Counted from the stretch's first letter, positions 18,213 to 26,338 are shown. The stretch: DNA of 64,000 bases from Blastocatellia bacterium (GCA_019695185.1 JAIBAN010000033.1:1-64000), one strand, 5' to 3'. The notes: generated by a model not told the origin, from the letters alone. Program-made: numbers and translations.

Positions 18213-18250
18213 AAGAGGTGAGGAACTGGAAAGCTCCTCACCTCTTTTTC
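18213..18250 (+). terminator. Rho-independent terminator after the MltD-like gene
   Basis: AGAGGTGAGGA (about 18214-18224) pairs with TCCTCACCTCT (18235-18245) around a ten-base loop and is followed by TTTTTC. It lies 25 bases after the stop codon. Confidence 0.88.
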
Positions 18251-18315
18251 TTTCGTTGCGAGAACAGCCTTTGGGCTGAAAACCAAATGGCTGTCGAAAC
18301 GCTGTTTTCCAAATA

Positions 18316-18918
18316 TTACGCCAACGCCTTGGCCAGATTGGCGGCTGCAAATTCCCAGTTGACCAGATGGTCAAGGTAGGTTTGCAGGAAATCCGGACGG
18401 CGATTCTGGTAGTCCAGGTAATAGGCATGTTCCCAAACGTCACAGGTCAGCAATGCGATTTGACCGCCGGTCAGAGGCAGCTCTGCATTGGGAGTTTTGG
18501 TGACTTTCAAATCACCGTTGTCAAGCACGAGCCATGCCCAGCCGCTGCCGAATTGGGTGATACCGGCTTGTTTGAACGCATCTTTGAAGCCGTCCAGGCT
18601 GCCGAACGCACTGTTGATACGGTCGGCCAAGTCTCCGGTCGGAGCACCACCACCGCCGGGCGTCATGCTGTTCCAGAAAAACGTGTGGTTCCACACCTGG
18701 GCCGAATTGTTGAACAGTCCGGCGTTTTTGTCCGTCCACGCAGCCACAATGATTTCGTCCAGCGATTTGTCGGCGTGCGGCGTGCCGTCAATCATTTTGT
18801 TCATGTTGTCAACATAGGCTTTGTGGTGTTTCCCATGGTGGAAATCAAACGTGTTAGCCGAAATATGCGGTGCCAACGCATCTTTGGCGTAAGGCAGTGC
18901 AGGAAGTTCGAATGCCAT
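18316..18918 (-). CDS. sodB: Superoxide dismutase, iron type
   Basis: 200 residues from ATG 18918, preceded by GGAGAC; the upstream in-frame extension has no support. All Fe/Mn SOD landmarks are present: FHHGKHHKAYVDNMN, NSAQVWNHTFFWNSM, GSGWAWLV and DVWEHAYYLDYQN, which supply the three His and one Asp metal ligands. The AQVWNH glutamine is typical of iron enzymes, where manganese enzymes usually place it later. There is no signal peptide, so it is cytoplasmic. It disproportionates superoxide to peroxide and oxygen. Confidence 0.95.
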   Translation of the reverse strand: MAFELPALPYAKDALAPHISANTFDFHHGKHHKAYVDNMNKMIDGTPHADKSLDEIIVAAWTDKNAGLFNNSAQVWNHTFFWNSMTPGGGGAPTGDLADRINSAFGSLDGFKDAFKQAGITQFGSGWAWLVLDNGDLKVTKTPNAELPLTGGQIALLTCDVWEHAYYLDYQNRRPDFLQTYLDHLVNWEFAAANLAKALA

Positions 18919-19028
18919 AAGGTCTCCTGAGTTGTGGTTGATGAAAAATGAAATGTGGTTTGATGGTGCGGCCCTTTTATACTTGAGCCTGTCAAAGTTG
19001 GCTATCTCTTTTCGCGGAATTGGAATCC

Positions 19029-19176
19029 AGGGTTCAGGGTTCAAGGTTCAGGGTTCAGGGTTTTGAAAAGCCTGACAACCCAGGTTCTCCTTGAAAACCA
19101 GCTCAAAATCAATAGCTTGAGAATGGCTTGCCGTGGCTTTCGCTTTGCAAACCCTGAACCCTGAACCCTGAACCCT
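19029..19176. repeat. Paired GGTTCAG / CTGAACC arrays
   Basis: GGTTCAG-type units at 19029-19063 and the reverse complement (CTGAACC) at 19151-19176, with an 87-base unrelated spacer. The right array is directly followed by the ATG of the XPB-like gene at 19177. Confidence 0.9.
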
Positions 19177-20538
19177 ATGGAAAAAGTCCTTCGTTTTGAC
19201 CGTGGAACCCTGGTGTTGGAAGGATTTTCGGACCTGCCTGCCGGATTGGACCGCTTTTTTGAGTTCGATGCACGGGTGGATGCCTTCCGGTCCTCCTGTG
19301 AGCAGTATCAGGAAATTGTAAAGCGGTTGAAGGGGAAAATCAGCAGAAACCAGGCTCCCCGTTACAGCCGGTTTTCGCTGAATCAGGCGCTTGAATTTGA
19401 CCTGTATCCGCACCAGCAGGAAGCGCTGGAGCGTTGGAAAACCAATGACGGACGGGGTGTGGTGGTGCTTCCCACCGGAGCCGGAAAGAGTCTGGTTGGC
19501 GTGCTGGCTTTGGCCTGGGCCGGGCGGAGCGGTCTGGTGATTGTTCCGACGATTGACCTCATGCACCAGTGGTTTGGGCTGCTCCGGGCGGCGTTTCCCG
19601 ATACGGAAGTGGGACTTCTGGGCGGTGGCTATCATGATTCGAATGAATTGATGGTGGCCACCTACGATTCCGCCGCCCGGCACATGGACCGGCTGGGGAA
19701 TCGCTTTGGAATTTTGATTGCTGATGAAGTTCACCATTTACCCGCTGGCTTTTACCGGAACATTGCCGAGTTTTGTCTGGCTCCCTTTCGGCTGGGTTTG
19801 ACTGCCACGCCGGAGCGGGGCGATTTCCGCCATGCTGATTTGGACCGGTTGATTGGTCCAGTGGTGTATCGCCGCGAAGCCGTCGAACTGGCCGGGGACG
19901 TGCTGGCACCTTACGTGGTCCGGCAGATATATGTTGAGCTTTCCGCGCTGGAACGGGCTGATTATGAAGCCGCCCGCCTCCGCCGGGACGAATATCTGCA
20001 AAAAATCGGGGTTTCCCTGCGCAGTCTGGACGGCTGGCAACGCTTTGTCATGCTTTCCGCCCGAACTCCCGAAGGCCGTCAGGCCATGCGGGCACACCAG
20101 GAGGTCCGGCGGCTTTCCAACGCCGCACCTGCCAAACTGCGGGCGCTGGAAATGATTCTGGCCGAACATGCAACGGCCAAAACGGTGATTTTTACCGAAG
20201 ACAACGCCACCGTATACGAGCTTTCGAAGCGGTTTCTGGTTCCTTCCATCACCCACCAGACACCGGTCAAAGAACGGCAATCCATCCTTGAATCCTTCAA
20301 AAGCGGGGAATATCGGGTGCTGGCAACCAGCAAGGCGCTCAACGAGGGCGTGGACGTACCTGATGCCGCAATTGGCGTGATTTTGTCGGGCAGCGCCGTG
20401 CAACGTGAATTCATTCAACGATTAGGGCGGATTTTGCGCCGCTCAGAGGGAAAACAGGCCGTTCTCTATCAGGTTGTCACCCGCCGCACCCGCGAAGAAC
20501 ATGCTGCCCGGCGGCGGCAAGAGCCTTTACAGTTTTGA
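19177..20538 (+). CDS. XPB/Rad25-type superfamily 2 DNA helicase
   Basis: 453 residues. Motif I is VVLPTGAGKS (about 97-106), motif II ADEVHHL, motif III LTATPER, and motif VI EFIQRLGRILRR. The N-terminal 80 residues before the Walker A fit the damage-recognition-like region of short archaeal and bacterial XPBs. XPB uses ATP to open DNA, in archaea together with the Bax1 nuclease. Here a Bax1 (DUF790) gene follows directly on the same strand, so a helicase-nuclease repair complex is strongly suggested. The start codon abuts a CTGAACC repeat array with no Shine-Dalgarno. RadD-like alternatives are less likely given the neighbour. Confidence 0.88.
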   Translation: MEKVLRFDRGTLVLEGFSDLPAGLDRFFEFDARVDAFRSSCEQYQEIVKRLKGKISRNQAPRYSRFSLNQALEFDLYPHQQEALERWKTNDGRGVVVLPTGAGKSLVGVLALAWAGRSGLVIVPTIDLMHQWFGLLRAAFPDTEVGLLGGGYHDSNELMVATYDSAARHMDRLGNRFGILIADEVHHLPAGFYRNIAEFCLAPFRLGLTATPERGDFRHADLDRLIGPVVYRREAVELAGDVLAPYVVRQIYVELSALERADYEAARLRRDEYLQKIGVSLRSLDGWQRFVMLSARTPEGRQAMRAHQEVRRLSNAAPAKLRALEMILAEHATAKTVIFTEDNATVYELSKRFLVPSITHQTPVKERQSILESFKSGEYRVLATSKALNEGVDVPDAAIGVILSGSAVQREFIQRLGRILRRSEGKQAVLYQVVTRRTREEHAARRRQEPLQF

Positions 20539-20540
20539 GT

Positions 20541-20685
20541 TCCGCCTTGAGGCGGCTGTTCTGAGTTCCGCCTTCAGGCGGCCAATAAGTAAAGGTAAAA
20601 GGTAAAAAGGTAAAAGGTAAGGATTCCTGATTTTTTCCTTTTTCGTTTTTTGAGACAGCCGCCTGAAGGCGGAACTCAAAACTTG
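20541..20685. repeat. Palindromic GCCGCCTGAAGGCGG elements and AAAGGTA array
   Basis: Two copies of GTTCCGCCTT(G/C)AGGCGGC (20541-20557, 20563-20580), then an AAAGGTA-like tandem run (20588-20622), then an inverted copy GCCGCCTGAAGGCGGAACTC (20660-20680). The same palindrome recurs at 30334-30387 and 44038-44090. This fills the gap between the helicase and nuclease genes. Confidence 0.8.
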
Positions 20686-20697
20686 GAACTTGTTGAA

Positions 20698-21876
20698 ATG
20701 CTTACGAGTGACCTTCTTCAATTTGTGAACCGGGGTGGTGTTGCCTATCCGACTTTTCTGAAAGGCCAGCGCGAAGCCTGGGCGGAAAAAGTGCTGGAGG
20801 TCATCACCGCCCACCTGCAAAAGAGGCGGGGAGAGTTACAGGACGCGCTCAAAGTGCTGGAGGGTGATTCCCCCGACTACCGGTTGGTGCGGGCTTTGGC
20901 GCATCTGGCATTGGAAAAGGCTGATTTCACCATCATGGCTCCCATTGAACCCGAAATCCTCCGGCGCGAAGCTTTTACCCAGGCCGCCGGGACAGGGCAC
21001 GGCCCGCGTGCAGTTGGTGTGATTGTACGGGAACTGGCGGCCAGGTATGAGCTGGCGGCGGAAGTTATACCGGAAATGCTCTACGCTGATTTGCCGGAAA
21101 ATCAGATACTGGTGAGTCTTCCGGAACTGACGCCGAAAATGCTGGTTGAGCGGTACAATCTGGCCCAGGCCCAAGGGCTTCTTTATTACGCCAATCAGTT
21201 GGTGATTACCGCGCACCGCAACGTTCCCGGCGAGTACCGGAGGTTATTTCACCGTATCAAGTTTTATGGGCTGATGTATGCCGTCGAGGGCAACCTGGAT
21301 GATGGTTACCGGGTGTATGTGGATGGACCAGCCAGCATTCTCCGGCAAAATCAGAAGTATGGCGTCAAAATGGCGGCATTCCTTCCCGCACTGCTCAATA
21401 TTTCAAAATGGGAACTGGAAGCCAACCTCTTTGTCAAAGGGAAGTCGGCTCGCTACACGGTAACTTCAGACGCACCCTTGGTGTCGCATTATCCGAAACC
21501 ACCCGAATTTGACAGCCTGCTTGAAGCCTCGTTTGTCGAACGCTGGAACAAACTGAAAACACCCTGGTCACTGGAACGCGAAGTCGAAATCATTGACCTC
21601 AAAGGAACGGTTTTCGTGCCTGATTTTGCCGTCCGGCATCCCGACAGCCGGGTGGCTCATGTGGAAATCGTCGGGTTTTGGCATCCGGATTACCTGCGGC
21701 GCAAATTCGATAAGGTGAAACGGGCGGGAATGAAAAACTTGATACTGGCGGTTTCCGACCGGCTGAAAGTCACCGACGACCATCTGGAGGGCGTGCCGGG
21801 ACCGGTGATTTTCTTCAAAGGAAAAGTGGACCCCAAGGCCGTGCTTGAAACCGTTGAAACCATGGAAGGGGAATGA
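20698..21876 (+). CDS. Bax1-like nuclease (DUF790), partner of XPB
   Basis: 392 residues from ATG 20698; the 16 in-frame codons upstream are repeat-derived and are excluded. The protein matches the DUF790/Bax1 layout: an N-terminal helical region beginning MLTSDLLQF, a central LVERYNLAQAQGLLYYA segment, HRIKFYGLMYAVEG and GYRVYVDGPAS. A C-terminal restriction-endonuclease-like core contains VFVPDFAV followed by HVEIVGFWHPDYLRRK, resembling a PD-(D/E)xK pair. Archaeal Bax1 binds XPB and cuts at the edge of a DNA bubble. Its position right after an XPB gene supports the same pairing here. Confidence 0.85.
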   Translation: MLTSDLLQFVNRGGVAYPTFLKGQREAWAEKVLEVITAHLQKRRGELQDALKVLEGDSPDYRLVRALAHLALEKADFTIMAPIEPEILRREAFTQAAGTGHGPRAVGVIVRELAARYELAAEVIPEMLYADLPENQILVSLPELTPKMLVERYNLAQAQGLLYYANQLVITAHRNVPGEYRRLFHRIKFYGLMYAVEGNLDDGYRVYVDGPASILRQNQKYGVKMAAFLPALLNISKWELEANLFVKGKSARYTVTSDAPLVSHYPKPPEFDSLLEASFVERWNKLKTPWSLEREVEIIDLKGTVFVPDFAVRHPDSRVAHVEIVGFWHPDYLRRKFDKVKRAGMKNLILAVSDRLKVTDDHLEGVPGPVIFFKGKVDPKAVLETVETMEGE

Positions 21877-21879
21877 CAG

Positions 21880-21973
21880 TCTTGGGAGTCTTGGGAGTCT
21901 TGGGAGTCTTGGGAGTCAAGAATCTTTCATCACCCTGTCACCCTGTCATCCTGTCATGCTTTGGACTCCCAAG
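21880..21973. repeat. Composite repeat: CTTGGGAGT array with CACCCTGT-type array
   Basis: Four CTTGGGAGT nonamers at 21880-21918, then (C)ACCCTGTC-type octamers at 21931-21958, then one inverted GACTCCCAAG at 21964-21973. The same two unit families occur together at 26201-26333. The nonamers begin 4 bases after the Bax1 stop, and the inverted unit touches the dacB stop region. Confidence 0.85.
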
Positions 21974-21974
21974 A

Positions 21975-23591
21975 TTATTTCCGAACTGTTTCCGCCACTT
22001 TCTCCCCTTTTTCCGGCAAACCGTAATTGGCCAAGGCTTCACCGAGCAGGTTACCGGCGGCTACGCCATCCGTCCGGCTTTGCGTGAGGTTGTTCGAAAT
22101 AATGCTGAACACCAGAATGTCGCCATTGGAAGCCGTCACATAGCCCGACAGCGAACTGACATCATCCAGGGTCCCGGTTTTAGCCCGGAGGTTGTTTTCC
22201 GCTTTGGTCTTGCCCATGCGCCCGCTGAGGGTGCCGTCCACGCCCGCAATCGGCAGCGAGTCAAGATAGGCTGCAGCATAGGCGTGCTTGTGCATGTAGG
22301 TGAGCAGCTTCACGGTTGATTCGGGCGAAATGTAATCCAGTCGGGAAAGTCCCGAACCATCCCGCAGGCGCAGCACCGAGGTGTTGCATCCGGCCCGTTT
22401 CAACAGGTCCTCAACCATCAAACAACCGGCTTCGTCGGCGTCTTTGTCTTTCGGGCCAAATTGTTTGCCCACCTGCCGGAGCATCAGTTCGGCATGCAGG
22501 TTCTGGCTGTGTTTGTTGACGACTTTAATCATCTCCGCCAGAGCCAGCGAATCCCAGCCGGTCAGTTCCTTCACTTTGTTGAAGTCAATCGGCTGCTGCT
22601 CGCGCCAGTTGGCATCGGCCCGCTTGATTTGTCCGTCAATCTGGACACCGCGTTTGACCAGCATTTGTTTGAACAGCGAAGCAGTAAACAGCGCCGGGTC
22701 ATGGATGGCCAGATTGGCGGAAAAGCCTTCATCACCGACCGGAAAACTGCCCCAGACCTCAAACACATTGTCAGCCAGCCCGCGATGAATCCCGACCTTA
22801 CGCTCGCCCTTGCCGCTGTAGGTCACCGTCCGATTGATGATGGTCACCGTCGGCGTCGGTGGAAAAACCGTGATTTGACAGGTGTCGCCAGCGGATTTTC
22901 CGGGCACCAGCGAGAGCCGAATCTGGTTGTCGTTCGAAGAGAGGGCACTCACCGCCGTGCCGTAATACCATTGCAGGTCGTTCCATTCCCATCCGTTCCC
23001 CAGCGGAGCCGCCCGGAAATAGCTTTCGTCTCCCACCAGGTCGCCGGTGATGCGCTTGACGCCTGCCGCCGCCACTGCATCCGCCATTTTTTCCAGCGGG
23101 GTCAACGTTGGGTCGTTCTTCTTTTCGTTGAAACGGCTGGAAAGATTGGGGTCGCCGCGTCCGTAGAGAATCAAATCACCTTGCACAATACCGTTGGCAT
23201 CCGGCGGTGCTGCGTAAACGGAAGTCCGGATGCGAAAATCCGGGCCAAGTTTATCCAGTGCCGCCGCCGTGCTGTAGAGCTTCATATTCGAAGCCGGTTG
23301 GAACACTTTCATGCCATCCACATCGGCCAGAATCTGACCGGTTGAAAGCGATTGCACCCGAATTCCAACCCGTCCGGCAGCCAATGCCGGACGCTGGGCA
23401 ATGGACTCCGCCAGGGTCTGCAAAGGAGTGGCAGGCCGGGCCACTGCCACCGGAGCAGGCGGTGGTGCCACAGGGATTTTTCCGGGGGCAGCCGGTTCCT
23501 GGCCATGAACGGCAGGCAATTGGGTTCCAATCACAGCGGCCAGCACCAGACACAAGCTGGCCGCACTCCAAAACCGGGACGAGCTTTTCAA
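21975..23591 (-). CDS. dacB: D-alanyl-D-alanine carboxypeptidase/endopeptidase (PBP4 family, S13)
   Basis: 538 residues from TTG 23591, chosen because AAGGAG lies 7 bases upstream and the result is a normal signal peptide (MKSSSRFWSAASLCLVLAAV...). The three active-site motifs of peptidase S13 are visible: SNMK in FQPASNMKLYSTAAALDKLG, SQN in NKHSQNLHAELMLRQ, and KTG in LRAKTGTLDDVSSLSGYV. A long insertion lies between the first two, as in PBP4. It trims or cleaves cross-linked peptidoglycan peptides in the periplasm. A Pro/Ala-rich linker follows the signal. The neighbouring gene on the other strand is divergent. Confidence 0.92.
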   Translation of the reverse strand: MKSSSRFWSAASLCLVLAAVIGTQLPAVHGQEPAAPGKIPVAPPPAPVAVARPATPLQTLAESIAQRPALAAGRVGIRVQSLSTGQILADVDGMKVFQPASNMKLYSTAAALDKLGPDFRIRTSVYAAPPDANGIVQGDLILYGRGDPNLSSRFNEKKNDPTLTPLEKMADAVAAAGVKRITGDLVGDESYFRAAPLGNGWEWNDLQWYYGTAVSALSSNDNQIRLSLVPGKSAGDTCQITVFPPTPTVTIINRTVTYSGKGERKVGIHRGLADNVFEVWGSFPVGDEGFSANLAIHDPALFTASLFKQMLVKRGVQIDGQIKRADANWREQQPIDFNKVKELTGWDSLALAEMIKVVNKHSQNLHAELMLRQVGKQFGPKDKDADEAGCLMVEDLLKRAGCNTSVLRLRDGSGLSRLDYISPESTVKLLTYMHKHAYAAAYLDSLPIAGVDGTLSGRMGKTKAENNLRAKTGTLDDVSSLSGYVTASNGDILVFSIISNNLTQSRTDGVAAGNLLGEALANYGLPEKGEKVAETVRK

Positions 23592-23724
23592 CGCGGAACT
23601 CCTTTGAAAACGTTTTGAATTGTTTGTTTTAAGTTGTTTGGATTGAATTATGAATTTTTTCAATTCGACCGACGTTAGACGCGTGTGATGAAACAAACGT
23701 TAGCACAAGCCGGGAGAAGCGCAA

Positions 23725-24150
23725 ATGGACGATTCCAAAATCACAATCCGGCGGGAAACCCTGCCGGTTCGGTGCGAAATCTGCCATCAGGTAGACCTTT
23801 TCAACCCGGAAACGGGAGTTTGTGACCGGTGTCAGTGGGTGCGGGTGACCCATCCGGTGGTTCATTCTGAATTTCCGTCGGTGAGGACTTCCTCTTCAAC
23901 TTTTTATTCCGGATTGGTCGTTGTTCGACGGCTCTTTCTGTTTGCCGGATGCACCCTGCTGGTTTCCGTTTGTGCTTTTGGTCTGAATGTCTATTTCCAA
24001 AATTTTGAGGTTCTGGTTTTTTTAGGAGCCTTTTCGATGTTTGTAACTCTGATTGTGGTAACGGTCGCTGTATTCACAACGATTATTTTGATTGCAGGGG
24101 CCTTTTTCGATTGGTTTGATGATTGGACGAATCGCCAACGAAACCTGTAG
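23725..24150 (+). CDS. Zinc-ribbon membrane protein, RCEICHQ family (paralogue 1)
   Basis: 141 residues. The N-terminal 40 residues hold the family signature: TIRRETLPVRCEICHQVDLF, NPETG, CDRC, giving two CxxC knuckles about 15 residues apart, a likely zinc ribbon. Two or three hydrophobic segments follow (about 68-90 and 95-130), and the tail is charged. It is the first of three tandem paralogues on this strand; four more lie on the opposite strand at 45250-47078. GGGAGAAG precedes the ATG. I do not recognise a named family. A cytoplasmic ribbon tethered to the inner membrane is likely. Confidence 0.75.
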   Translation: MDDSKITIRRETLPVRCEICHQVDLFNPETGVCDRCQWVRVTHPVVHSEFPSVRTSSSTFYSGLVVVRRLFLFAGCTLLVSVCAFGLNVYFQNFEVLVFLGAFSMFVTLIVVTVAVFTTIILIAGAFFDWFDDWTNRQRNL

Positions 24151-24167
24151 GTCTTGAGGGTTGCGCC

Positions 24168-24626
24168 ATGTCTCGAAAATCAAGTCTGATTCTCCGCAAA
24201 GAAACCCTGCCGGTCCGGTGCGAAATCTGCCATCAGACGGACCTTTTCAAACCCGAAACGGGAATTTGTGAGCGTTGCCAGGGAGTTGCGTCAGCCAGCC
24301 CAGTCACGAATGAATCACCAGCGGATGTTCCCCGTGCGGCTGCTCTTCGCTGGAGAATTCGAGTTTTTCGACCACTGGCACTGGGAGCATTGCTGGTGGG
24401 CGGCGTGTTGGCTCTGGTTGGTGACCACTATTGTCGGTTTCCGGACCGCAGTCATGGTGGAGAGCTTCCCGGATTGGCTGATGAAATATCAGGTTTGATG
24501 TTTTGTATTGGGGCTGTGCTGATTTTTCTTTTGGCTTCGATTTGGGGAGGGCTATGGGCTTCTGCCAGTTGGCACTGGGCGCAATATAAAAAACAATTTC
24601 TCCAAGGGAATCGGGATCAACAATGA
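24168..24626 (+). CDS. Zinc-ribbon membrane protein, RCEICHQ family (paralogue 2)
   Basis: 152 residues from ATG 24168, which follows TTGAGGG. The signature is nearly identical to the first copy: LRKETLPVRCEICHQTDLF, KPETG, CERC. The rest diverges: a Pro/Ser linker, one membrane helix at about 66-82 (LALGALLVGGVLALVG), a short loop with GGELPGLADEIS, and a second helix at about 108-130. It starts 17 bases after paralogue 1 ends, and its stop overlaps the next start (ATGA), so the three genes form one operon. The function is unknown. Confidence 0.73.
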   Translation: MSRKSSLILRKETLPVRCEICHQTDLFKPETGICERCQGVASASPVTNESPADVPRAAALRWRIRVFRPLALGALLVGGVLALVGDHYCRFPDRSHGGELPGLADEISGLMFCIGAVLIFLLASIWGGLWASASWHWAQYKKQFLQGNRDQQ

Positions 24627-25036
24627 CAGAACAAAAACTGGTTGTCCGCAAAGAAAACCTGCCGGCTCGGTGTGAAATCTGCCATCAGGCGGACAGGTTT
24701 GACCGGCAGTCCGGGATTTGTACACGGTGTCAGACCGTGGCGGTGGAATTACCGCAAGAGGCCCTGGAAAAGCCGGTTTGGGTTCCTCTTCAACCTCATC
24801 CTGGTGTCCGCCGAGCTTTTATTTGGTTGTTTGTTTCGTCTCTGATTTGTGTGGCAGGTTGTACTATTGGAGAGTTTTTGATGGTGAGTCCTATTTGGAA
24901 GGACATGGGGGTTTTGTTATATCTGGCTGGGGGCTTGGCCGGTGTGTTTTCCTTGGCTTGTGCTCTGGGTTTGGGGCTTTATTGGTTATTACAGGGCCTC
25001 AAACTCGTTTGGAGAGAATTGATTGATACTCTGTAA
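24623..25036 (+). CDS. Zinc-ribbon membrane protein, RCEICHQ family (paralogue 3)
   Basis: 137 residues. The start overlaps the previous stop by four bases (ATGA). The ribbon reads VVRKENLPARCEICHQADRF, DRQSG, CTRC. Two strongly hydrophobic regions (about 65-90 and 95-122) follow a short linker. Only the ribbon and its spacing are conserved among paralogues; the membrane parts share hydrophobicity rather than sequence, which suggests that the ribbon is the functional constant. I see no catalytic motif. Confidence 0.73.
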   Translation: MTEQKLVVRKENLPARCEICHQADRFDRQSGICTRCQTVAVELPQEALEKPVWVPLQPHPGVRRAFIWLFVSSLICVAGCTIGEFLMVSPIWKDMGVLLYLAGGLAGVFSLACALGLGLYWLLQGLKLVWRELIDTL

Positions 25037-25073
25037 CCCAGACTGAAAACAGATTAGGCCAACACCTAACACC

Positions 25074-25115
25074 CAAAACTCAAAACTCAGAACTCAAAAC
25101 CCAGAACTCAAAAAT
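25074..25115. repeat. Degenerate AAAACTC array
   Basis: Four to five AAAACTC/CAGAACTC-type units between the third zinc-ribbon gene and the mltG stop codon. Unlike most gaps it has no inverted partner within the same gap. Confidence 0.75.
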
Positions 25116-25119
25116 TCCT

Positions 25120-26193
25120 CTATTTCCCAATCTTTCCTTGCGCCACCAGCCGCCGATATTCAGCCACAGCCGTCTCATGTTCAGCCTGGGTGCGGGAAAA
25201 GCGATGCTTGCCGCCTTCGCCCAGAACAAAAAACAAATATTCGGTCGTGGCCGGGTACAGGGCTGCCTGCAACGATTTGCGTCCGGGCGAGGCAATCGGA
25301 CCCGGTGGAAGTCCAGTCACGAAATAGGTGTTGTAGGGGGAAGTCGAACGCCGGTGGGCTGGATTGTTGACATTGCCATCCCAGGTTTTATCAACCATTG
25401 CGCCATACATAAACGTCGGGTCGCATTCGAGGCGCATTCCTTTTTTCAAACGGTTATGGATGACGCTCGAAATCAAAGGCCGGTCTTCGTCCACTTTGGC
25501 TTCTTTTTCGATAACGGAGGCAAGAGTCACCGCCTGGCGGACCGTTAAACCCAGTTTGGTGGCCTGTGCCCGCATTTCCGGAGTAAAAACCTCGTGGAAA
25601 TGTTTGACCATCAATCCAACAAGCTGGGCATCGGTGGTGCGCCGGGTGAAGGTGTAGGTATCGGGAAAGAGATAGCCTTCCAAATTGGTGGCCTTGGGGT
25701 CGAGGTCGGAAATCAGTTCCGTTTGTCGTAAGGCGGCTTCCGGCGAAAGACCGGTTGAGGTTTGGCCGGACTCGCGTTCTTCCAGGATTTCCGCGACCTC
25801 AAACACGTTCAGTCCTTCGGGAATCGTCAATTGCTCCATGACGACTTGCCCGCGTTGCAGTTTGTCAAGCACCTGAAGCGGCGTAATCGGTGATTCAAAT
25901 TTGTAATCCCCGGCCTGAAGGGGCCGTCCTTCCCGTTTCAAGGCGAGATAGGCCAGTAACGGGAAGCGGTTGGAAAGAATTCCTTCGCTGGAAAGGCGGA
26001 CCAGAATGCCACGGGTTCCCAATCCGGGTTCCAGGGTGATGATTTTCTCAGCGGCGTTATGGGCCAACGGCGTGGTGAGGTTGGCATACACCCAAAAGGA
26101 CAAACCTCCGGCTATCAAGAGAAAACCAAAAAACAGGGAAGGGAGAAGGCGACGTGATTTTTTTCGGGGAGCTGCGGAAAAAGGTTTGGCCAT
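25120..26193 (-). CDS. mltG: Endolytic transglycosylase MltG (YceG-like)
   Basis: 357 residues from ATG 26193. Upstream in-frame codons are translations of the CTTGGGAGT repeat and are excluded. An N-terminal membrane anchor (about 19-40, LLPSLFFGFLLIAGGLSFWV) is followed by a LysM-like region and the YceG domain: LEGYLFPDTYTF, the catalytic glutamate in LASVIEKEA, SSVIHNRL, and SPYNTYFVTGLPPGPIASPG. MltG cleaves nascent glycan strands at the inner membrane and so sets glycan chain length. The region before the ATG is repeat with no Shine-Dalgarno. Confidence 0.93.
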   Translation of the reverse strand: MAKPFSAAPRKKSRRLLPSLFFGFLLIAGGLSFWVYANLTTPLAHNAAEKIITLEPGLGTRGILVRLSSEGILSNRFPLLAYLALKREGRPLQAGDYKFESPITPLQVLDKLQRGQVVMEQLTIPEGLNVFEVAEILEERESGQTSTGLSPEAALRQTELISDLDPKATNLEGYLFPDTYTFTRRTTDAQLVGLMVKHFHEVFTPEMRAQATKLGLTVRQAVTLASVIEKEAKVDEDRPLISSVIHNRLKKGMRLECDPTFMYGAMVDKTWDGNVNNPAHRRSTSPYNTYFVTGLPPGPIASPGRKSLQAALYPATTEYLFFVLGEGGKHRFSRTQAEHETAVAEYRRLVAQGKIGK

Positions 26194-26200
26194 GGCAAAG

Positions 26201-26333
26201 TCTTGGGAGTCTTGGGAGTCTTGGGAGTCAAAACCCTGACAGGGTGACAGGGTGACAGGGTGACAGGGTGACGAAGTGCTGACAGATTCCTGACTCCCAA
26301 GACTCCCAAGACTCCCAAGACTCCCAAGACTAT
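26201..26333. repeat. Composite repeat: paired CTTGGGAGT arrays enclosing an ACAGGGTG array
   Basis: Three CTTGGGAGT units (26201-26229), about four ACAGGGTG octamers (26236-26272), and four inverted ACTCCCAAG units (26291-26333). The combination matches the composite at 21880-21973, with the octamer array in the opposite orientation. It lies between mltG and the upstream gene. Confidence 0.9.
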
Positions 26334-26338
26334 TGTTT

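Noticed and set aside
17346-18443. 365-residue open frame on the minus strand
   Set aside because: It runs across the MltD-like gene, its terminator and the sodB 3' end, with no domain.
18919-19044. N-terminal extension of superoxide dismutase
   Set aside because: The extra residues are unlike any SOD leader; ATG 18918 has GGAGAC just upstream and gives the standard length.
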